Below are positions 8,453 through 16,904 of a stretch of DNA of 64,000 bases, in pieces. The stretch is from assembly GCF_003576375.1 (NCBI RefSeq), contig NZ_QWGE01000004.1:62001-126000 (forward strand), given 5' to 3'. Below the pieces are notes generated by a model. The model was not told the DNA's origin. It searched no databases and saw nothing but the letters and a program-made list of their open reading frames with translations. This DNA comes from Pontibacter oryzae (GTDB lineage Bacteria; Bacteroidota; Bacteroidia; Cytophagales; Hymenobacteraceae). The stretch's first letter is position 1. Every line of letters starts with the position of its first letter. Made by a program: the position numbers and the translations under genes.

Positions 8453-9049
8453 ATGTTTATTGAACCACGCGTAGGCAACGACAACCACGCTACCCGAAGA
8501 GGTTGGATTGAGGTGATCTGCGGATCCATGTTTTCAGGCAAAACCGAGGAGCTGATCCGAAGGCTAAACCGCGCCAAGATCGCCAAGCAGAAGATCGAAA
8601 TTTTTAAACCTACCGTAGATAAACGCTACCACGACGAGGATGTGGTATCGCATAACGCCAACGCCATTCGCTCTACGCCCATAGGCTTTGCACAGGATAT
8701 GCTGCTTTTGGGTGGCAGCTGCGATGTAGTGGGTATAGACGAGGCGCAGTTTTTTGACGAGGGCCTGGCCGAAGTATGCGTAAAACTGGCCAACAGCGGC
8801 GTGCGCGTTATTGCGGCTGGCCTGGATATGGATTACCTGGGCAAGCCTTTCGGGCCTATGCCGGCGCTGATGTCGGTGGCCGAGTACGTTACCAAGGTGC
8901 ATGCCGTGTGCGTGCAGTGCGGGGATATTGCCAATTACTCGTTTAGAAACGCCGCCGACGAAAAGCAGGTGCTGCTGGGCGAGTCGGATTCTTACGAAGC
9001 CCGCTGCCGCCACTGCTTTATAGAGGGCCTCAAGGGCAAAAAGAGCTAA
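8453..9049 (+). CDS. tdk: Thymidine kinase
   Basis: A 198-residue type II thymidine kinase that phosphorylates thymidine with ATP in pyrimidine salvage. The P-loop is GSMFSGKT at residues 24-31, the catalytic Glu-97 lies in DEAQFF (96-101), and the structural zinc site is formed by Cys-153, Cys-156, Cys-185 and Cys-188 (CVQC and CRHC). The substrate lasso region [12 protein letters not shown] follows the usual order. The start at 8453 leaves an N-terminal extension of about 15 residues, common in this phylum. PorZ begins 21 bases after the stop, then recO, so the three genes may be co-transcribed although their functions are unrelated. Confidence 0.96.
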   Translation: MFIEPRVGNDNHATRRGWIEVICGSMFSGKTEELIRRLNRAKIAKQKIEIFKPTVDKRYHDEDVVSHNANAIRSTPIGFAQDMLLLGGSCDVVGIDEAQFFDEGLAEVCVKLANSGVRVIAAGLDMDYLGKPFGPMPALMSVAEYVTKVHAVCVQCGDIANYSFRNAADEKQVLLGESDSYEARCRHCFIEGLKGKKS

Positions 9050-9070
9050 CCATATTTTAAAGCCATTGCC

Positions 9071-11407
9071 GTGAAAGCCAAACATGCCATCCAGATACAA
9101 GCGCTGAAATACCTGCCATACTTACTCCTGGCCTGGATGCTTTGCGGTAATTTTGCGGCGGTGCAGGCGCAGAGCCAGGTTCCGATAGGAGGGTGGCAGG
9201 TGCACGTGCCTTACCAACGCGGCAAAGCCGTGGCCCTGGCCGGAGACCTGGTGTATGTGGCTGCCGAGCAAGGCTTGTTCTACTACGACAAAGAGTTTAA
9301 CACCACCGAGGCCCTAACCAAAGTAGACGGCCTGAGCGAGCAACAGATCAGCGACATCGCTTACGATGAAACTACCCGCACACTCGTAATTGCCTACCAA
9401 AGCACCAAGGTAGACCTGCTCCGCGATAATAAGGTATACAGCATCACAGACATCTTCCGGAAAAGCATCCCCGGCGAAAAAAAGATCAACAGCCTATACA
9501 TCCATAACAAGCTTGCTTACTTGTCGTGCAGCTTTGGCATAGTGGTGCTGGACCTGCAAAAGCGCGAGGTAAAGGACACTTACAGTAACCTTGGCCCCAA
9601 CGGCGAGGCCATCAGCGCAACGGCCACTGCCATACTTCAAGGCAAGGTTTACGCTGCTACAAACTATGGCATACTTTCGGCGCCGGTAAGCGGGGCCAAC
9701 CTGCAGGATTTCCAGAGCTGGAGCAACCAGAGCAAAGGCTTGCCTGGCACGACAGAAATTAGCGGGCTGGCCGTTTTTCAGGAGCAGCTGTATTGCAGCA
9801 CGCCAAATGCCGTTTATACTTTACAAAATGGCAAATGGCAGAACACGCTACTTGCCTCCGGGAGCGTTGTGCAAAGCATTCATGCCACGCCTGCAGCCCT
9901 AAGCATTACCACCACTACCGGCCTAACAGTGCTGGACGCCAAAGGCCAGAAACATACAGTTGCGCACCCGCTGCTGGCCCAGCCCCGCAAAGCTGCCGCC
10001 GAAACCGATGGCTCCCTGTGGGTTGCCGACAATAGCAAAGGGTTGGTAAAAGCCAGCTTTCTTTCTGGGCAGGCTACGGCGCACGCCCCGAATGGCCCAT
10101 ATGCCAGCAACAGTTTCGGGGTTTATACTTACGGGGGTGCTGTGTACGTTTTGAGCGGCGGCTACAACGAGAGCTATCTGCAAAGCGGCATCACGGATGG
10201 TTTCTACAAGTATGAAAACGGCACCTGGCAAAACTTTAACCGGGAGCTCAATCCTGCTTCGGCTGTTGGCGGAGCTCAAGATCTGGTTAGCGCCGTTTAT
10301 AACCCGGTTACTAAAAAGCTATACTTCGGCAGCTACCACACCGGCCTGATAGAGTGGGAAAGCCCTGAGCAGGGCAAAGTATACAATGGCCTGAACAGCC
10401 CGCTGCTGAGCGCCGCAGGGCCCAGCACGCAAACAGACTATGTGCGCGTAACGGACGTGGATGTTGATGCGGAGGGCAATGTATGGGCCGTAAACCGAAA
10501 CCAGCAAACCGCTGCGCCCGGCCTGTTTAAACTGCAGCCAGACGGCACCTGGCAATCTTATACCTTACCAAACCTGGTTGATGGCAGCAACCTAACATAT
10601 ATCGTTATTGATGATTTTGGGCAGAAGTGGCTCTCCATTGCCAGGCGGCGTAACAGCCGTAGTGGTGTGGTGGTTTACGATGATGTGCAGAACAGGCTCC
10701 GTATTTTATCCACAGGAGACAGGAACGGCGGCCTGCCCGATGGCATGGTTTATAGTATGGCCAAAGATCTGAATGGCGACATCTGGGTTGGCACGGCAAG
10801 CGGTGTGGGCGTATATTACAACCCGGCTTTTGCCTTTGATTCCAACCCTTATGATGCCCGCATTCCTATTATTGATGGCCGGCCTTTACTGGCAGGGCAA
10901 ACCGTGCGGAGCATTGCCGTGGATGGAGCCAACCGCAAATGGATGGGTACTGACAACGGCCTGTGGCTTTTCGGGCCAGATGGCGATAAACTGATACATC
11001 ACTTTACCGCACAGAACAGCCCGTTGCCTTCCGATAAAGTATACGCTGTAGGCGTAGAGCATCAATCAGGGGAGGTTTTTGTGGCAACCGAAGCTGGTGT
11101 AGCCTCCTTCCGCTCCGATGCCACCCGCACCGAGGGCAAACCAGCCTGTGCCATGGTATTCCCGAACCCTGTGCAACGTGATTTTACAGGCCAAGTAGGC
11201 ATTTCCGGCTTACCTAACCATGCAAATGTGCGCATCACCGATGTAGCGGGCAACCTGGTTTACAAGGCGAAAGCCACCGGGGGCACCCTGGCCTGGAACG
11301 CCCGCGACTACAACGGAAACCGCGTAAAAGCCGGTGTGTACCTGGTGCTAAGCGCCAGTGAGGACGGCAATCAAACCTGCATCACTAAAATAGCCGTACT
11401 GGAGTAA
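9071..11407 (+). CDS. porZ: Type IX secretion system protein PorZ
   Basis: A 778-residue secreted protein with a signal peptide (KYLPYLLLAWMLCGNFAAVQ, ending at AQA near residue 34), two beta-propeller-like regions built of repeats such as VYVAAEQGLFYYDK, GDIWVGTASGVGVYYN and KWMGTDNGLWLFG, and a C-terminal T9SS type A sorting domain (VFPNPVQRDFTG to KAGVYLVLSA). In Porphyromonas gingivalis PorZ is part of the surface attachment complex that processes sorted cargo and delivers anionic lipopolysaccharide; the N-terminal region here matches that family's pattern (PIGGWQVHVPY, KINSLYIHNKLAYLSCSFG). The start is GTG; no nearby ATG keeps the full signal peptide. It sits between tdk and recO. Its presence shows that the organism has a T9SS, whose core genes lie outside the window. 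Confidence 0.88.
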   Translation: MKAKHAIQIQALKYLPYLLLAWMLCGNFAAVQAQSQVPIGGWQVHVPYQRGKAVALAGDLVYVAAEQGLFYYDKEFNTTEALTKVDGLSEQQISDIAYDETTRTLVIAYQSTKVDLLRDNKVYSITDIFRKSIPGEKKINSLYIHNKLAYLSCSFGIVVLDLQKREVKDTYSNLGPNGEAISATATAILQGKVYAATNYGILSAPVSGANLQDFQSWSNQSKGLPGTTEISGLAVFQEQLYCSTPNAVYTLQNGKWQNTLLASGSVVQSIHATPAALSITTTTGLTVLDAKGQKHTVAHPLLAQPRKAAAETDGSLWVADNSKGLVKASFLSGQATAHAPNGPYASNSFGVYTYGGAVYVLSGGYNESYLQSGITDGFYKYENGTWQNFNRELNPASAVGGAQDLVSAVYNPVTKKLYFGSYHTGLIEWESPEQGKVYNGLNSPLLSAAGPSTQTDYVRVTDVDVDAEGNVWAVNRNQQTAAPGLFKLQPDGTWQSYTLPNLVDGSNLTYIVIDDFGQKWLSIARRRNSRSGVVVYDDVQNRLRILSTGDRNGGLPDGMVYSMAKDLNGDIWVGTASGVGVYYNPAFAFDSNPYDARIPIIDGRPLLAGQTVRSIAVDGANRKWMGTDNGLWLFGPDGDKLIHHFTAQNSPLPSDKVYAVGVEHQSGEVFVATEAGVASFRSDATRTEGKPACAMVFPNPVQRDFTGQVGISGLPNHANVRITDVAGNLVYKAKATGGTLAWNARDYNGNRVKAGVYLVLSASEDGNQTCITKIAVLE

Positions 11408-12121
11408 ATGCTAGTCAAGACAAAAGGCATCGTGCTCAACTATATCAGGTATAGGGAGTCCTCGATCATCACCAGGATTTATACCGAGGCGCTGGGTGTG
11501 CAGTCGTACATTGTAAACGGTGTGCGCAAAAAAGGTACTGGCTCGCGCATTGCGCTTTTTCAGTCTTTTACCCTGCTGGATATGGTAGTTTATACTTCGC
11601 CGCGCGGCGGGCTAACACGTATTTCAGAGTATAAATCGGCCTACCCTTTTTCCACTATTCCTTTTGATATCCGCAAAAGCAGCATCCTGTTGTTCCTGTC
11701 AGAACTTGTATCGCGCACGGTGAAGGAGGAGGAGGAGAACCAGCCGCTGTTTTACTTCCTGTTTAACGCGGTGGTTACGTTTGATGAGATGGACCGTGGG
11801 TTTGAGAATTTCCATCTGGTGTTCTTGCTGCAACTTAGCTTTCATTTGGGTTTCGGGCCTAGCTCCGGGGCAGAGATTGTGGAGCAGGTGGCCTTCTCGC
11901 ATAACGTGCAGGCAGCCACTGCGGCACCGCCTGTACTCGCCCTGCAAGCCCACGAGGCATACTTCGACCAGTTGCTGCAGGAGCCTGACCACGCCACTAT
12001 ACCTAACGGGAAAGTGCGCCGCGAGCTGCTCGATATCGTGATCCGGTATTACCAGCTGCACGTGGATAAACTGGGCGAGATAAAGTCGTTGGCTATACTT
12101 TCTGAAGTGCTGGCCGAGTAG
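11408..12121 (+). CDS. recO: DNA repair protein RecO
   Basis: A 237-residue RecO, which loads RecA onto SSB-coated single-stranded DNA in the RecFOR pathway. The N-terminal OB-fold has the expected start (VKTKGIVLNYIRYRESSIIT) and the LGVQSYIVNGVRKKG segment; the C-terminal helical part includes the FELQLSFHLGFGPSS-like stretch (here LLQLSFHLGFGPSSG). No zinc-binding cysteines are visible, as in many Bacteroidota RecO proteins. Its ATG follows the porZ stop codon directly, which suggests translational coupling. A strong terminator follows. Confidence 0.92.
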   Translation: MLVKTKGIVLNYIRYRESSIITRIYTEALGVQSYIVNGVRKKGTGSRIALFQSFTLLDMVVYTSPRGGLTRISEYKSAYPFSTIPFDIRKSSILLFLSELVSRTVKEEEENQPLFYFLFNAVVTFDEMDRGFENFHLVFLLQLSFHLGFGPSSGAEIVEQVAFSHNVQAATAAPPVLALQAHEAYFDQLLQEPDHATIPNGKVRRELLDIVIRYYQLHVDKLGEIKSLAILSEVLAE

Positions 12122-12143
12122 CGAAACGTAAAAACCAAGTATA

Positions 12144-12182
12144 AAAAAAGGCCGCCGGAAGTATGATCCGGCGGCCTTTTTT
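12144..12182. terminator. Bidirectional terminator between recO and FKBP gene
   Basis: A perfect 16-bp stem (12144-12159 with 12167-12182), GC-rich at the tip and A/T at the base, with a seven-base loop. It serves both recO and the convergent FKBP operon. Confidence 0.88.
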
Positions 12183-12199
12183 GTGGTAAAAGTAAGGTC

Positions 12200-12706
12200 T
12201 TACTTGATTTCCAGCACTTCTATCTCGAAAACCAATGGAGAGTTAGCCGGGATAGTAATAGAATTGCTGCTGCCATACCCCAGATGAGAAGGTATAAACA
12301 GTCGGGCTTTTTCGCCTTCACGCATGAGTTGCAATCCTTCATCCCAGCCTCTTATCACGTTTCCAACGCCTATCTGAAACTCAAAAGGTTCGTTGCGGTC
12401 GTAGCTCGAGTCGAATTTGGTGCCGTTTAACAGTGTGCCAGTATAGTGCACCGAAACTCTGTCTCCGCGATATACCTGATCGCCGGTGCCGTCTTCCAGT
12501 TTCTGATAGTATAAGCCGCTGCTCGTCTTGGTTACCGTATTAACATCAATGTTATTTGCTTGGAAGTACTGCTGTATTTGCGCGTCGTCTTTTGCACGCT
12601 GGTCAACGTCATCGTCTTTGCAGGCAGCAAAAGTAACCACTACAAACAACAGCAGAAGCGCCTGTAGCAGGCGGCTTCCTTTGTTATTTATGCTGTTATA
12701 AAACAT
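12200..12706 (-). CDS. FKBP-type peptidyl-prolyl isomerase lipoprotein (single domain)
   Basis: A 168-residue lipoprotein with signal peptide LLQALLLLFVVVTFAAC (lipid Cys near residue 28) and one complete FKBP domain at about 75-168. Active-site residues of the family are present: VSVHYTGTLLNG, FDSSYDR, FEFQIGVGNVIRGWDEGL, HLGYGS and LVFEIEVLEI. It would catalyse proline isomerisation in secreted proteins in the periplasm. It is the last gene of an operon after a DHH phosphoesterase and a two-domain FKBP. The order resembles the gldI neighbourhood of gliding Bacteroidota, so one of the two FKBPs may be a GldI-like folding factor; that link is inferred. Confidence 0.9.
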   Translation of the reverse strand: MFYNSINNKGSRLLQALLLLFVVVTFAACKDDDVDQRAKDDAQIQQYFQANNIDVNTVTKTSSGLYYQKLEDGTGDQVYRGDRVSVHYTGTLLNGTKFDSSYDRNEPFEFQIGVGNVIRGWDEGLQLMREGEKARLFIPSHLGYGSSNSITIPANSPLVFEIEVLEIK

Positions 12707-12717
12707 AGTTGCTTATG

Positions 12718-13683
12718 TTATTTTTGTTTGGCAACGTTCATCAACTCAATGTCGAAGCGCAGGATAGAGTTAGCCGGCATGTCCGGGCCACGCTCTTGGT
12801 CGCCGTAGGCAAGTGGAGAAGGAACCAATAGGGTAGCCTTGCTGCCTTCCTTCAGTTGCTGAATGGCATCATCCCAACCCTTAATAACCTGGCCCTGGCC
12901 AAGCGTAAACTTGAACGGCTCGTTGTTGTTCATCGGGTTGTTGCGCGATGACTCCAGTTCCTTGCCATCCAGGTGCGTTAAAGTATAGTGTACCGTCACC
13001 TCGTCGCCGGCGCTGGCTTGTGGGCCTTTGCCTGCCTGCGTTACCACGTAATATACGCCAGACTCGGTTTTCTGAGCGTTAGCGAGGCTTTTTTCTTTGA
13101 TGTACTGCTGAATTTTATCGTCGTCCACTTTCAGTTGCTTCTCTGCGCGAACCTGCGCCTGCTTCATCTGCTCTTCAAACATCTTCTGCTGGTCTACCAT
13201 CGCCTGCTCCTTCGACTGGATTTTGTCAGCCTTGATGAAGAACGTAAGCTGTGAGCCCGGCTTAATGAATGGAGGCATTGGCTGGCCGAAAGTCTTAGCA
13301 AACAAAGAGTCAGCACTTACCTTAAACACGCCGCTATCGCCCGGAGATAACATCATCAGAGCCTGCTCCAGGCTGCCTTTAAACGATGGTTCCATTACCG
13401 GGATCATGATAGGCATACCTTGCGTGCGCGAATCGAACAGCAGGGAGTCTTCCGCATTTTTATAAGACATGTGCATAGTTACCACCTGTCCAATTTTAGC
13501 GCCTGTAGAGTCTTCCGGGGCTACTTTGCCTCTGTTTTCATACTCGCCGTTTTCTTTCTGCTCGAAGATTTTATAAGTCAGGCCATCAGCCGTAGTATAA
13601 AACTCGTCATTGTTTTTGTTGCAAGCCTGCAACGACAACACACCTGCCAGCACTGGCAGTAAGAATTTAGATTTAGATAGCAT
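12718..13683 (-). CDS. FKBP-type peptidyl-prolyl isomerase lipoprotein (two domains)
   Basis: A 321-residue lipoprotein (lipobox VLSLQAC at about residue 21) with two FKBP-like halves. The first (about 30-155; GQVVTMHMSYKNAEDSLLFD, FKGSLEQALMMLSPGD) is divergent and may be non-catalytic; a charged helical linker (MVDQQKMFEEQMKQAQVRAE) follows; the second (about 220-320) is canonical with VTVHYTLTHLDGKELESS, GQGQVIKGWDDAIQQLKEG and LAYGDQERGPDMPANS. It is expected to fold secreted proteins in the periplasm or at the outer membrane. The gene is 23 bases from the upstream DHH gene and 11 bases from the downstream FKBP gene, so the three form one operon. Confidence 0.9.
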   Translation of the reverse strand: MLSKSKFLLPVLAGVLSLQACNKNNDEFYTTADGLTYKIFEQKENGEYENRGKVAPEDSTGAKIGQVVTMHMSYKNAEDSLLFDSRTQGMPIMIPVMEPSFKGSLEQALMMLSPGDSGVFKVSADSLFAKTFGQPMPPFIKPGSQLTFFIKADKIQSKEQAMVDQQKMFEEQMKQAQVRAEKQLKVDDDKIQQYIKEKSLANAQKTESGVYYVVTQAGKGPQASAGDEVTVHYTLTHLDGKELESSRNNPMNNNEPFKFTLGQGQVIKGWDDAIQQLKEGSKATLLVPSPLAYGDQERGPDMPANSILRFDIELMNVAKQK

Positions 13684-13706
13684 TTAGTATAGGTTGATAT
13701 AAGTTT

Positions 13707-14729
13707 TTACTTGTTTGTGGCTTGCTGCAACTGCTCTTTGTAAAGCGGCAGCAAGCTTTCGAATTTCGCCACGGTGTTCTCTAGCGAGTCCATGGACATG
13801 CCGCCGGCAGCGTTTTTGTGGCCACCCCCGTTAAAGTGGTTGCGCGCAAACTCGTTGGCCGAGAAATCGCCAACAGACCGGAAAGACATCTTAACAGCCT
13901 GCGTACGATCGATGATGAGGGCTGCAAAAACGATGCCTTCAATAGACAGGGCATAGTTTACAAGTCCTTCGGTATCACCGGTTTTAGAATCGTAGGCTTT
14001 TAGCTCTTCTGCCGTGATAGCGATATATGCTGTATTGTACTCGCGCAGCACCACCAGTTTATCCTTCAGGGCATAACCCAAAAAGCGCAGGCGCAGTTCC
14101 GAAGAGCTATCGTAGATCAGGCGGTGGATGTCAGAGGTTTTTACCCCGATATGCAGGAGGTCTGCAATTATGAGGTGCACGTTCTGGGAAGTGCTAGGGT
14201 GTCGGAACGAACCTGTGTCCGTCATGATGCCGGCATAGAGGCACTCGCCAATGCCCGCGTCGATCAGGTCGCCGTCGCCCATGGCCTTAATCAGGTCATA
14301 CACGATTTCGGCGGTAGCGGCGGCACTAGTGTTGGCGTAGTCCAGGTCGGCAAAATCCTCGGGCTGTAGGTGGTGGTCTACCAGTACCTTGGTACCTTCG
14401 GCCTCCCGGATGTACTCACCGATTTCGTTGATGCGCGACAGGTTGTTAAAATCCAGGCAAAAAATAACCTGTGCCTCGTTGATGATACGACGCACCAAAG
14501 CATCGTTTTTAGAGGAGTAAACAATCACATCGTCGTTGCCTTCCATCCAGTTCAGGAACGAAGGGTAATCAGACGGGGTGACTACGGTGACGCGGTGGCC
14601 TTTCTTTTTTAGGTAGCCAGCCAAGCCAAGCGAAGAGCCCAACGCATCGGCGTCCGGTTTATGGTGTGTGGTGATCATCACCTCTTTAGGCTCTTTTAGG
14701 AGCTCTTGTAGCGCAATAATGTCGTGCAT
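13707..14729 (-). CDS. DHH/DHHA1 phosphoesterase, NrnA-like
   Basis: A 340-residue DHH-family phosphoesterase resembling NrnA, which degrades nano-RNA and in some bacteria dephosphorylates 3'-phosphoadenosine 5'-phosphate. The metal-binding motifs are HHKPDADALGSS (22-33), CLDFNN (about 91-96) and VDHH (117-120), and the DHHA1 domain has the substrate motif GGGHKNAAGG near residue 308. It is the first gene of the FKBP operon and is divergent from ndk across a 220-base spacer. NrnA and ndk both touch nucleotide turnover, but the pairing may simply be conserved order. Exact substrate (nano-RNA, pAp or a cyclic dinucleotide product) cannot be told from sequence. Confidence 0.9.
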   Translation of the reverse strand: MHDIIALQELLKEPKEVMITTHHKPDADALGSSLGLAGYLKKKGHRVTVVTPSDYPSFLNWMEGNDDVIVYSSKNDALVRRIINEAQVIFCLDFNNLSRINEIGEYIREAEGTKVLVDHHLQPEDFADLDYANTSAAATAEIVYDLIKAMGDGDLIDAGIGECLYAGIMTDTGSFRHPSTSQNVHLIIADLLHIGVKTSDIHRLIYDSSSELRLRFLGYALKDKLVVLREYNTAYIAITAEELKAYDSKTGDTEGLVNYALSIEGIVFAALIIDRTQAVKMSFRSVGDFSANEFARNHFNGGGHKNAAGGMSMDSLENTVAKFESLLPLYKEQLQQATNK

Positions 14730-14898
14730 GCTGTAAATATAAATCCTCTGATTAATAAGGATATAAGGCGCGAATTTCTGAATAAAATAAGTCTAAAGCA
14801 ACACCAAGGCGCTTTTGCCGGCCCCCTGCACCCGCCAGGTAAATCAGGTACTTAACTAAAGTATGCCTTAAAAGTATGCTATATTAGCCGAAATGCGC

Positions 14899-14906
14899 TA
14901 TTTTTG
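14899..14906 (+). promoter_or_regulatory. Putative -7 box of the ndk promoter
   Basis: TATTTTTG fits TAnnTTTG exactly and lies 43 bases before the ndk ATG. No clear -33 TTG is visible upstream. Confidence 0.45.
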
Positions 14907-14949
14907 CGAGCTAAATTAGAAGTTATAAACAATAAAGTAAAAAGACAAC

Positions 14950-15369
14950 ATGGCCGGTAACACTACATTCACCATGATTAAGCCTGATGCGGTAGCAGAA
15001 AACCACATTGGCGGCATTACCCAGATGATCGAGGAAGGTGGCTTCCGCATTGTGGCGATGAAAAAGACAAGACTGTCTGAAGAGCGCGCAGGTAAGTTTT
15101 ACGAGGTGCACAAGGAGCGTCCGTTCTACGGAGACCTGGTAAAATACATGTCTTCTGGCCCTATCGTGGCGATGATCCTGGAGAAAGACAACGCTGTAGA
15201 GGATTTCCGTAAGCTGATCGGCGCTACTAACCCGGCTGATGCTGCAGAAGGTACTATCCGTAAGAAATTCGCAAAGTCTATCGAGGCAAACGCTGTTCAC
15301 GGTTCTGACTCTGACGAAAACGCACAGATCGAAGGCGACTTCTTCTTCGCTGCTGACGAGCGTTTCTAA
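14950..15369 (+). CDS. ndk: Nucleoside diphosphate kinase
   Basis: A 139-residue nucleoside diphosphate kinase that transfers the gamma-phosphate of ATP to NDPs through a phosphohistidine. The catalytic His-117 lies in NAVHGSDS (114-121); the N-terminal [10 protein letters not shown] and nucleotide-contact residues follow the family exactly, and the length is standard. The coding sequence uses preferred codons and carries almost none of the AAGTAT words common in its neighbours, consistent with high expression. It has its own promoter-like box and terminator, so it is monocistronic. Confidence 0.97.
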   Translation: MAGNTTFTMIKPDAVAENHIGGITQMIEEGGFRIVAMKKTRLSEERAGKFYEVHKERPFYGDLVKYMSSGPIVAMILEKDNAVEDFRKLIGATNPADAAEGTIRKKFAKSIEANAVHGSDSDENAQIEGDFFFAADERF

Positions 15370-15393
15370 GCAAAAGTATACTTATTGATTGAG

Positions 15394-15428
15394 AGCCCGC
15401 CAGGTGTAATGCCTGGTGGGCTTTTTTG
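15394..15428 (+). terminator. ndk terminator
   Basis: An 11-bp stem (agcccgccagg with cctggtgggct, one G-T wobble) and a seven-base loop, followed by six T residues, 25 bases after the ndk stop. Confidence 0.88.
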
Positions 15429-15484
15429 TTTATCAGAACCAGGATTTATTAAATTAGGTTGGATGTACAGGATTTTCTGCGATA

Positions 15485-15710
15485 CCAATCACCCCACCCC
15501 TTCGAAGGGGGACTGTGCGGAAAGCAGCTGCTATCGAACCTGATCCCAGTCTTTCCGTGGGGGTAGGGGCCCTCGAAAAAGAGCGCCTTGTATTGATGCG
15601 GTGCCCGAAGGGCAGGCTGTAGCGAAGCTAAAGAGGGCCCCTACCCCCGGCAGCTTCAATACACAGCGCAATGCGGGAGGACGAGCCCTCCCGGGCTAGA
15701 GGGCACCAAA
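15485..15710. repeat. Mosaic of interleaved inverted repeats
   Basis: This gene-free stretch holds several inverted pairs. The best is a perfect 16-bp pair: 15559-15574 with 15633-15648. A 14-bp imperfect pair (15583-15596 with 15656-15669) and a 7-bp pair (15600-15606 with 15701-15707) interleave with it rather than nest. A palindrome ccccttcgaagggg (15497-15510), cggaaag/ctttccg (15518-15524 with 15551-15557) and a gggagg/cctccc hairpin (15675-15691) add to it. No transposase or open frame is present. It may be a decayed non-autonomous element or a REP-type repeat cluster. Confidence 0.55.
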
Positions 15711-15828
15711 GCCAGAAATGAAACAAGCCGTTTATAAAACTGAGGATGAACGGTGGCCGGTAATGATAGCCTGTACAAAGTAATAAGCAGCAGCTATAGA
15801 AGTATAAACAACAGCAAATATAAAAACA

Positions 15829-15860
15829 AACAGCCAACCTCAAAAGGAGGCTGGCTGTTC
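15829..15860 (-). terminator. Hairpin terminator of the LysM gene
   Basis: An approximately 13-bp stem with one mismatch (aacagccaacct against ggaggctggctgtt), A-rich on its left side, lies 24 bases past the stop of the minus-strand LysM gene. Confidence 0.65.
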
Positions 15861-15883
15861 TACCTTAACTCAAACAGTTATTT

Positions 15884-16243
15884 TTAATCTCTCGGTATCA
15901 CAAAACGCTGGCCTGGGCGGATAAGGTCCGGGTTGTCGCCTATTTCGGATTTGTTTGCCTGATAGATCTTGGTCCAGTCGTTGGCGTTGCCGTAATGCTT
16001 CTTGGCTATTTTGGAAAGCGAGTCGCCGCTCTGCACAGTATACACGTCCTGGTTAGGGCCAGCCGAAGTCCTGTTCACGTCGCCTGGGCTATTAAAACCC
16101 TGACCGGGCGTGCGCGAGGTAACATCAGTCCCTTTGCTAACAGGCTGTGTGCCCTTCGGCGTCTGCACGTTTTTAGATGATACATTGCTGGCTGGTTTAG
16201 CCGGCTCTTCCTTGCCCTTCTTAAAAAAATCTAACAGTCCCAT
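15884..16243 (-). CDS. LysM-domain protein
   Basis: A 119-residue protein with a C-terminal LysM domain at about 67-118 (YTVQSGDSLSKIAKKHYGN, WTKIYQANKSEIGDNPDLI, PGQRFVIP), which binds N-acetylglucosamine-containing glycans such as peptidoglycan. The N-terminal 65 residues are a low-complexity, Ser/Thr/Pro/Gly-rich linker beginning MGLLDFFKKGKEEPAKP. No signal peptide is present; this BON/LysM-like small protein type is often cytoplasmic or secreted by an unknown route, so location is uncertain. It is divergent from the small lipoprotein gene at 16418 and ends in its own hairpin. Confidence 0.88.
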   Translation of the reverse strand: MGLLDFFKKGKEEPAKPASNVSSKNVQTPKGTQPVSKGTDVTSRTPGQGFNSPGDVNRTSAGPNQDVYTVQSGDSLSKIAKKHYGNANDWTKIYQANKSEIGDNPDLIRPGQRFVIPRD

Positions 16244-16417
16244 ATTCTAGTGTTTTTAAGTCTGATTTGGTTTTACTTAGAGCAGCACAGACAGTATAAA
16301 ATGCGGCTGCATCCTTATAAGATACGCTGGCAGAATCACTTAGTTGTTATGAGCCGATTGCAACGAGATGCAGGGGCAGGACGTAAACCTAGGCTCAGTA
16401 TAACCAAACCGAAAACA

Positions 16418-16828
16418 ATGAAAAAGACACATAAAGCTGTGGCACCGCTATTTGCCGTGTTACTTACTATATTTTTTACTAGCTGCGGCGGCGAAGAAGA
16501 AGTGGGCTCAGAAAATATGATCTCTGGGGCCGATAACAAAACCTGGGTGGTAGACGAAGAGAAGGATGCTTCAGGGCAGGAGCAGGACCTAACAGACACC
16601 GAGGAAGCGCAAAATATGCAGTTTTATGCCGATGGACGCTTCGCAATGGGTGGTAACGGCATGTTGCAAACAGGTACCTGGTCTTTCGATCAGACTGCCA
16701 AGCGCATCACCCTGCAGTTTGAGGATGAAGATGTAACTCAAACCTTTGAGGTGCTAAAGCTAGACGACGACGAAATGGACCTGAAAGCCCCAGACGGAAC
16801 TACCCTGGAACTGGAGGTAAAGGAGTAA
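16418..16828 (+). CDS. Small lipocalin-like lipoprotein
   Basis: A 136-residue lipoprotein. The start chosen is the ATG at 16418 (MKKTHKAVAPLFAVLLTIFF), which gives a proper signal peptide and lipobox FFTSC; a longer frame from 16250 would bury it. After an acidic linker the body (NKTWVVDEEKD, MQFYADGRFAMGGNGMLQTG, TWSFDQTAKRITLQFEDED, LKLDDDEMDLKAPDG) has the strand pattern of lipocalin-like proteins that Bacteroidota encode in many copies. The ligand and role are unknown. It stands alone, with a hairpin shared with the convergent MFS gene just downstream. Confidence 0.8.
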   Translation: MKKTHKAVAPLFAVLLTIFFTSCGGEEEVGSENMISGADNKTWVVDEEKDASGQEQDLTDTEEAQNMQFYADGRFAMGGNGMLQTGTWSFDQTAKRITLQFEDEDVTQTFEVLKLDDDEMDLKAPDGTTLELEVKE

Positions 16829-16868
16829 CTATTCTATACTTTTAAAGTATAAACTAATGGTTTCGATG

Positions 16869-16903
16869 GTGGCGGCAACTTGTATAAGGCAGGTTGCCGC
16901 CAC
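16869..16903 (+). terminator. Terminator of the small lipoprotein gene
   Basis: An 11-bp perfect stem (gtggcggcaac at 16869-16879 with its complement at 16893-16903) followed by a T-rich stretch. It abuts the stop codon of the convergent MFS gene. Confidence 0.75.
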
Positions 16904-16904
16904 T

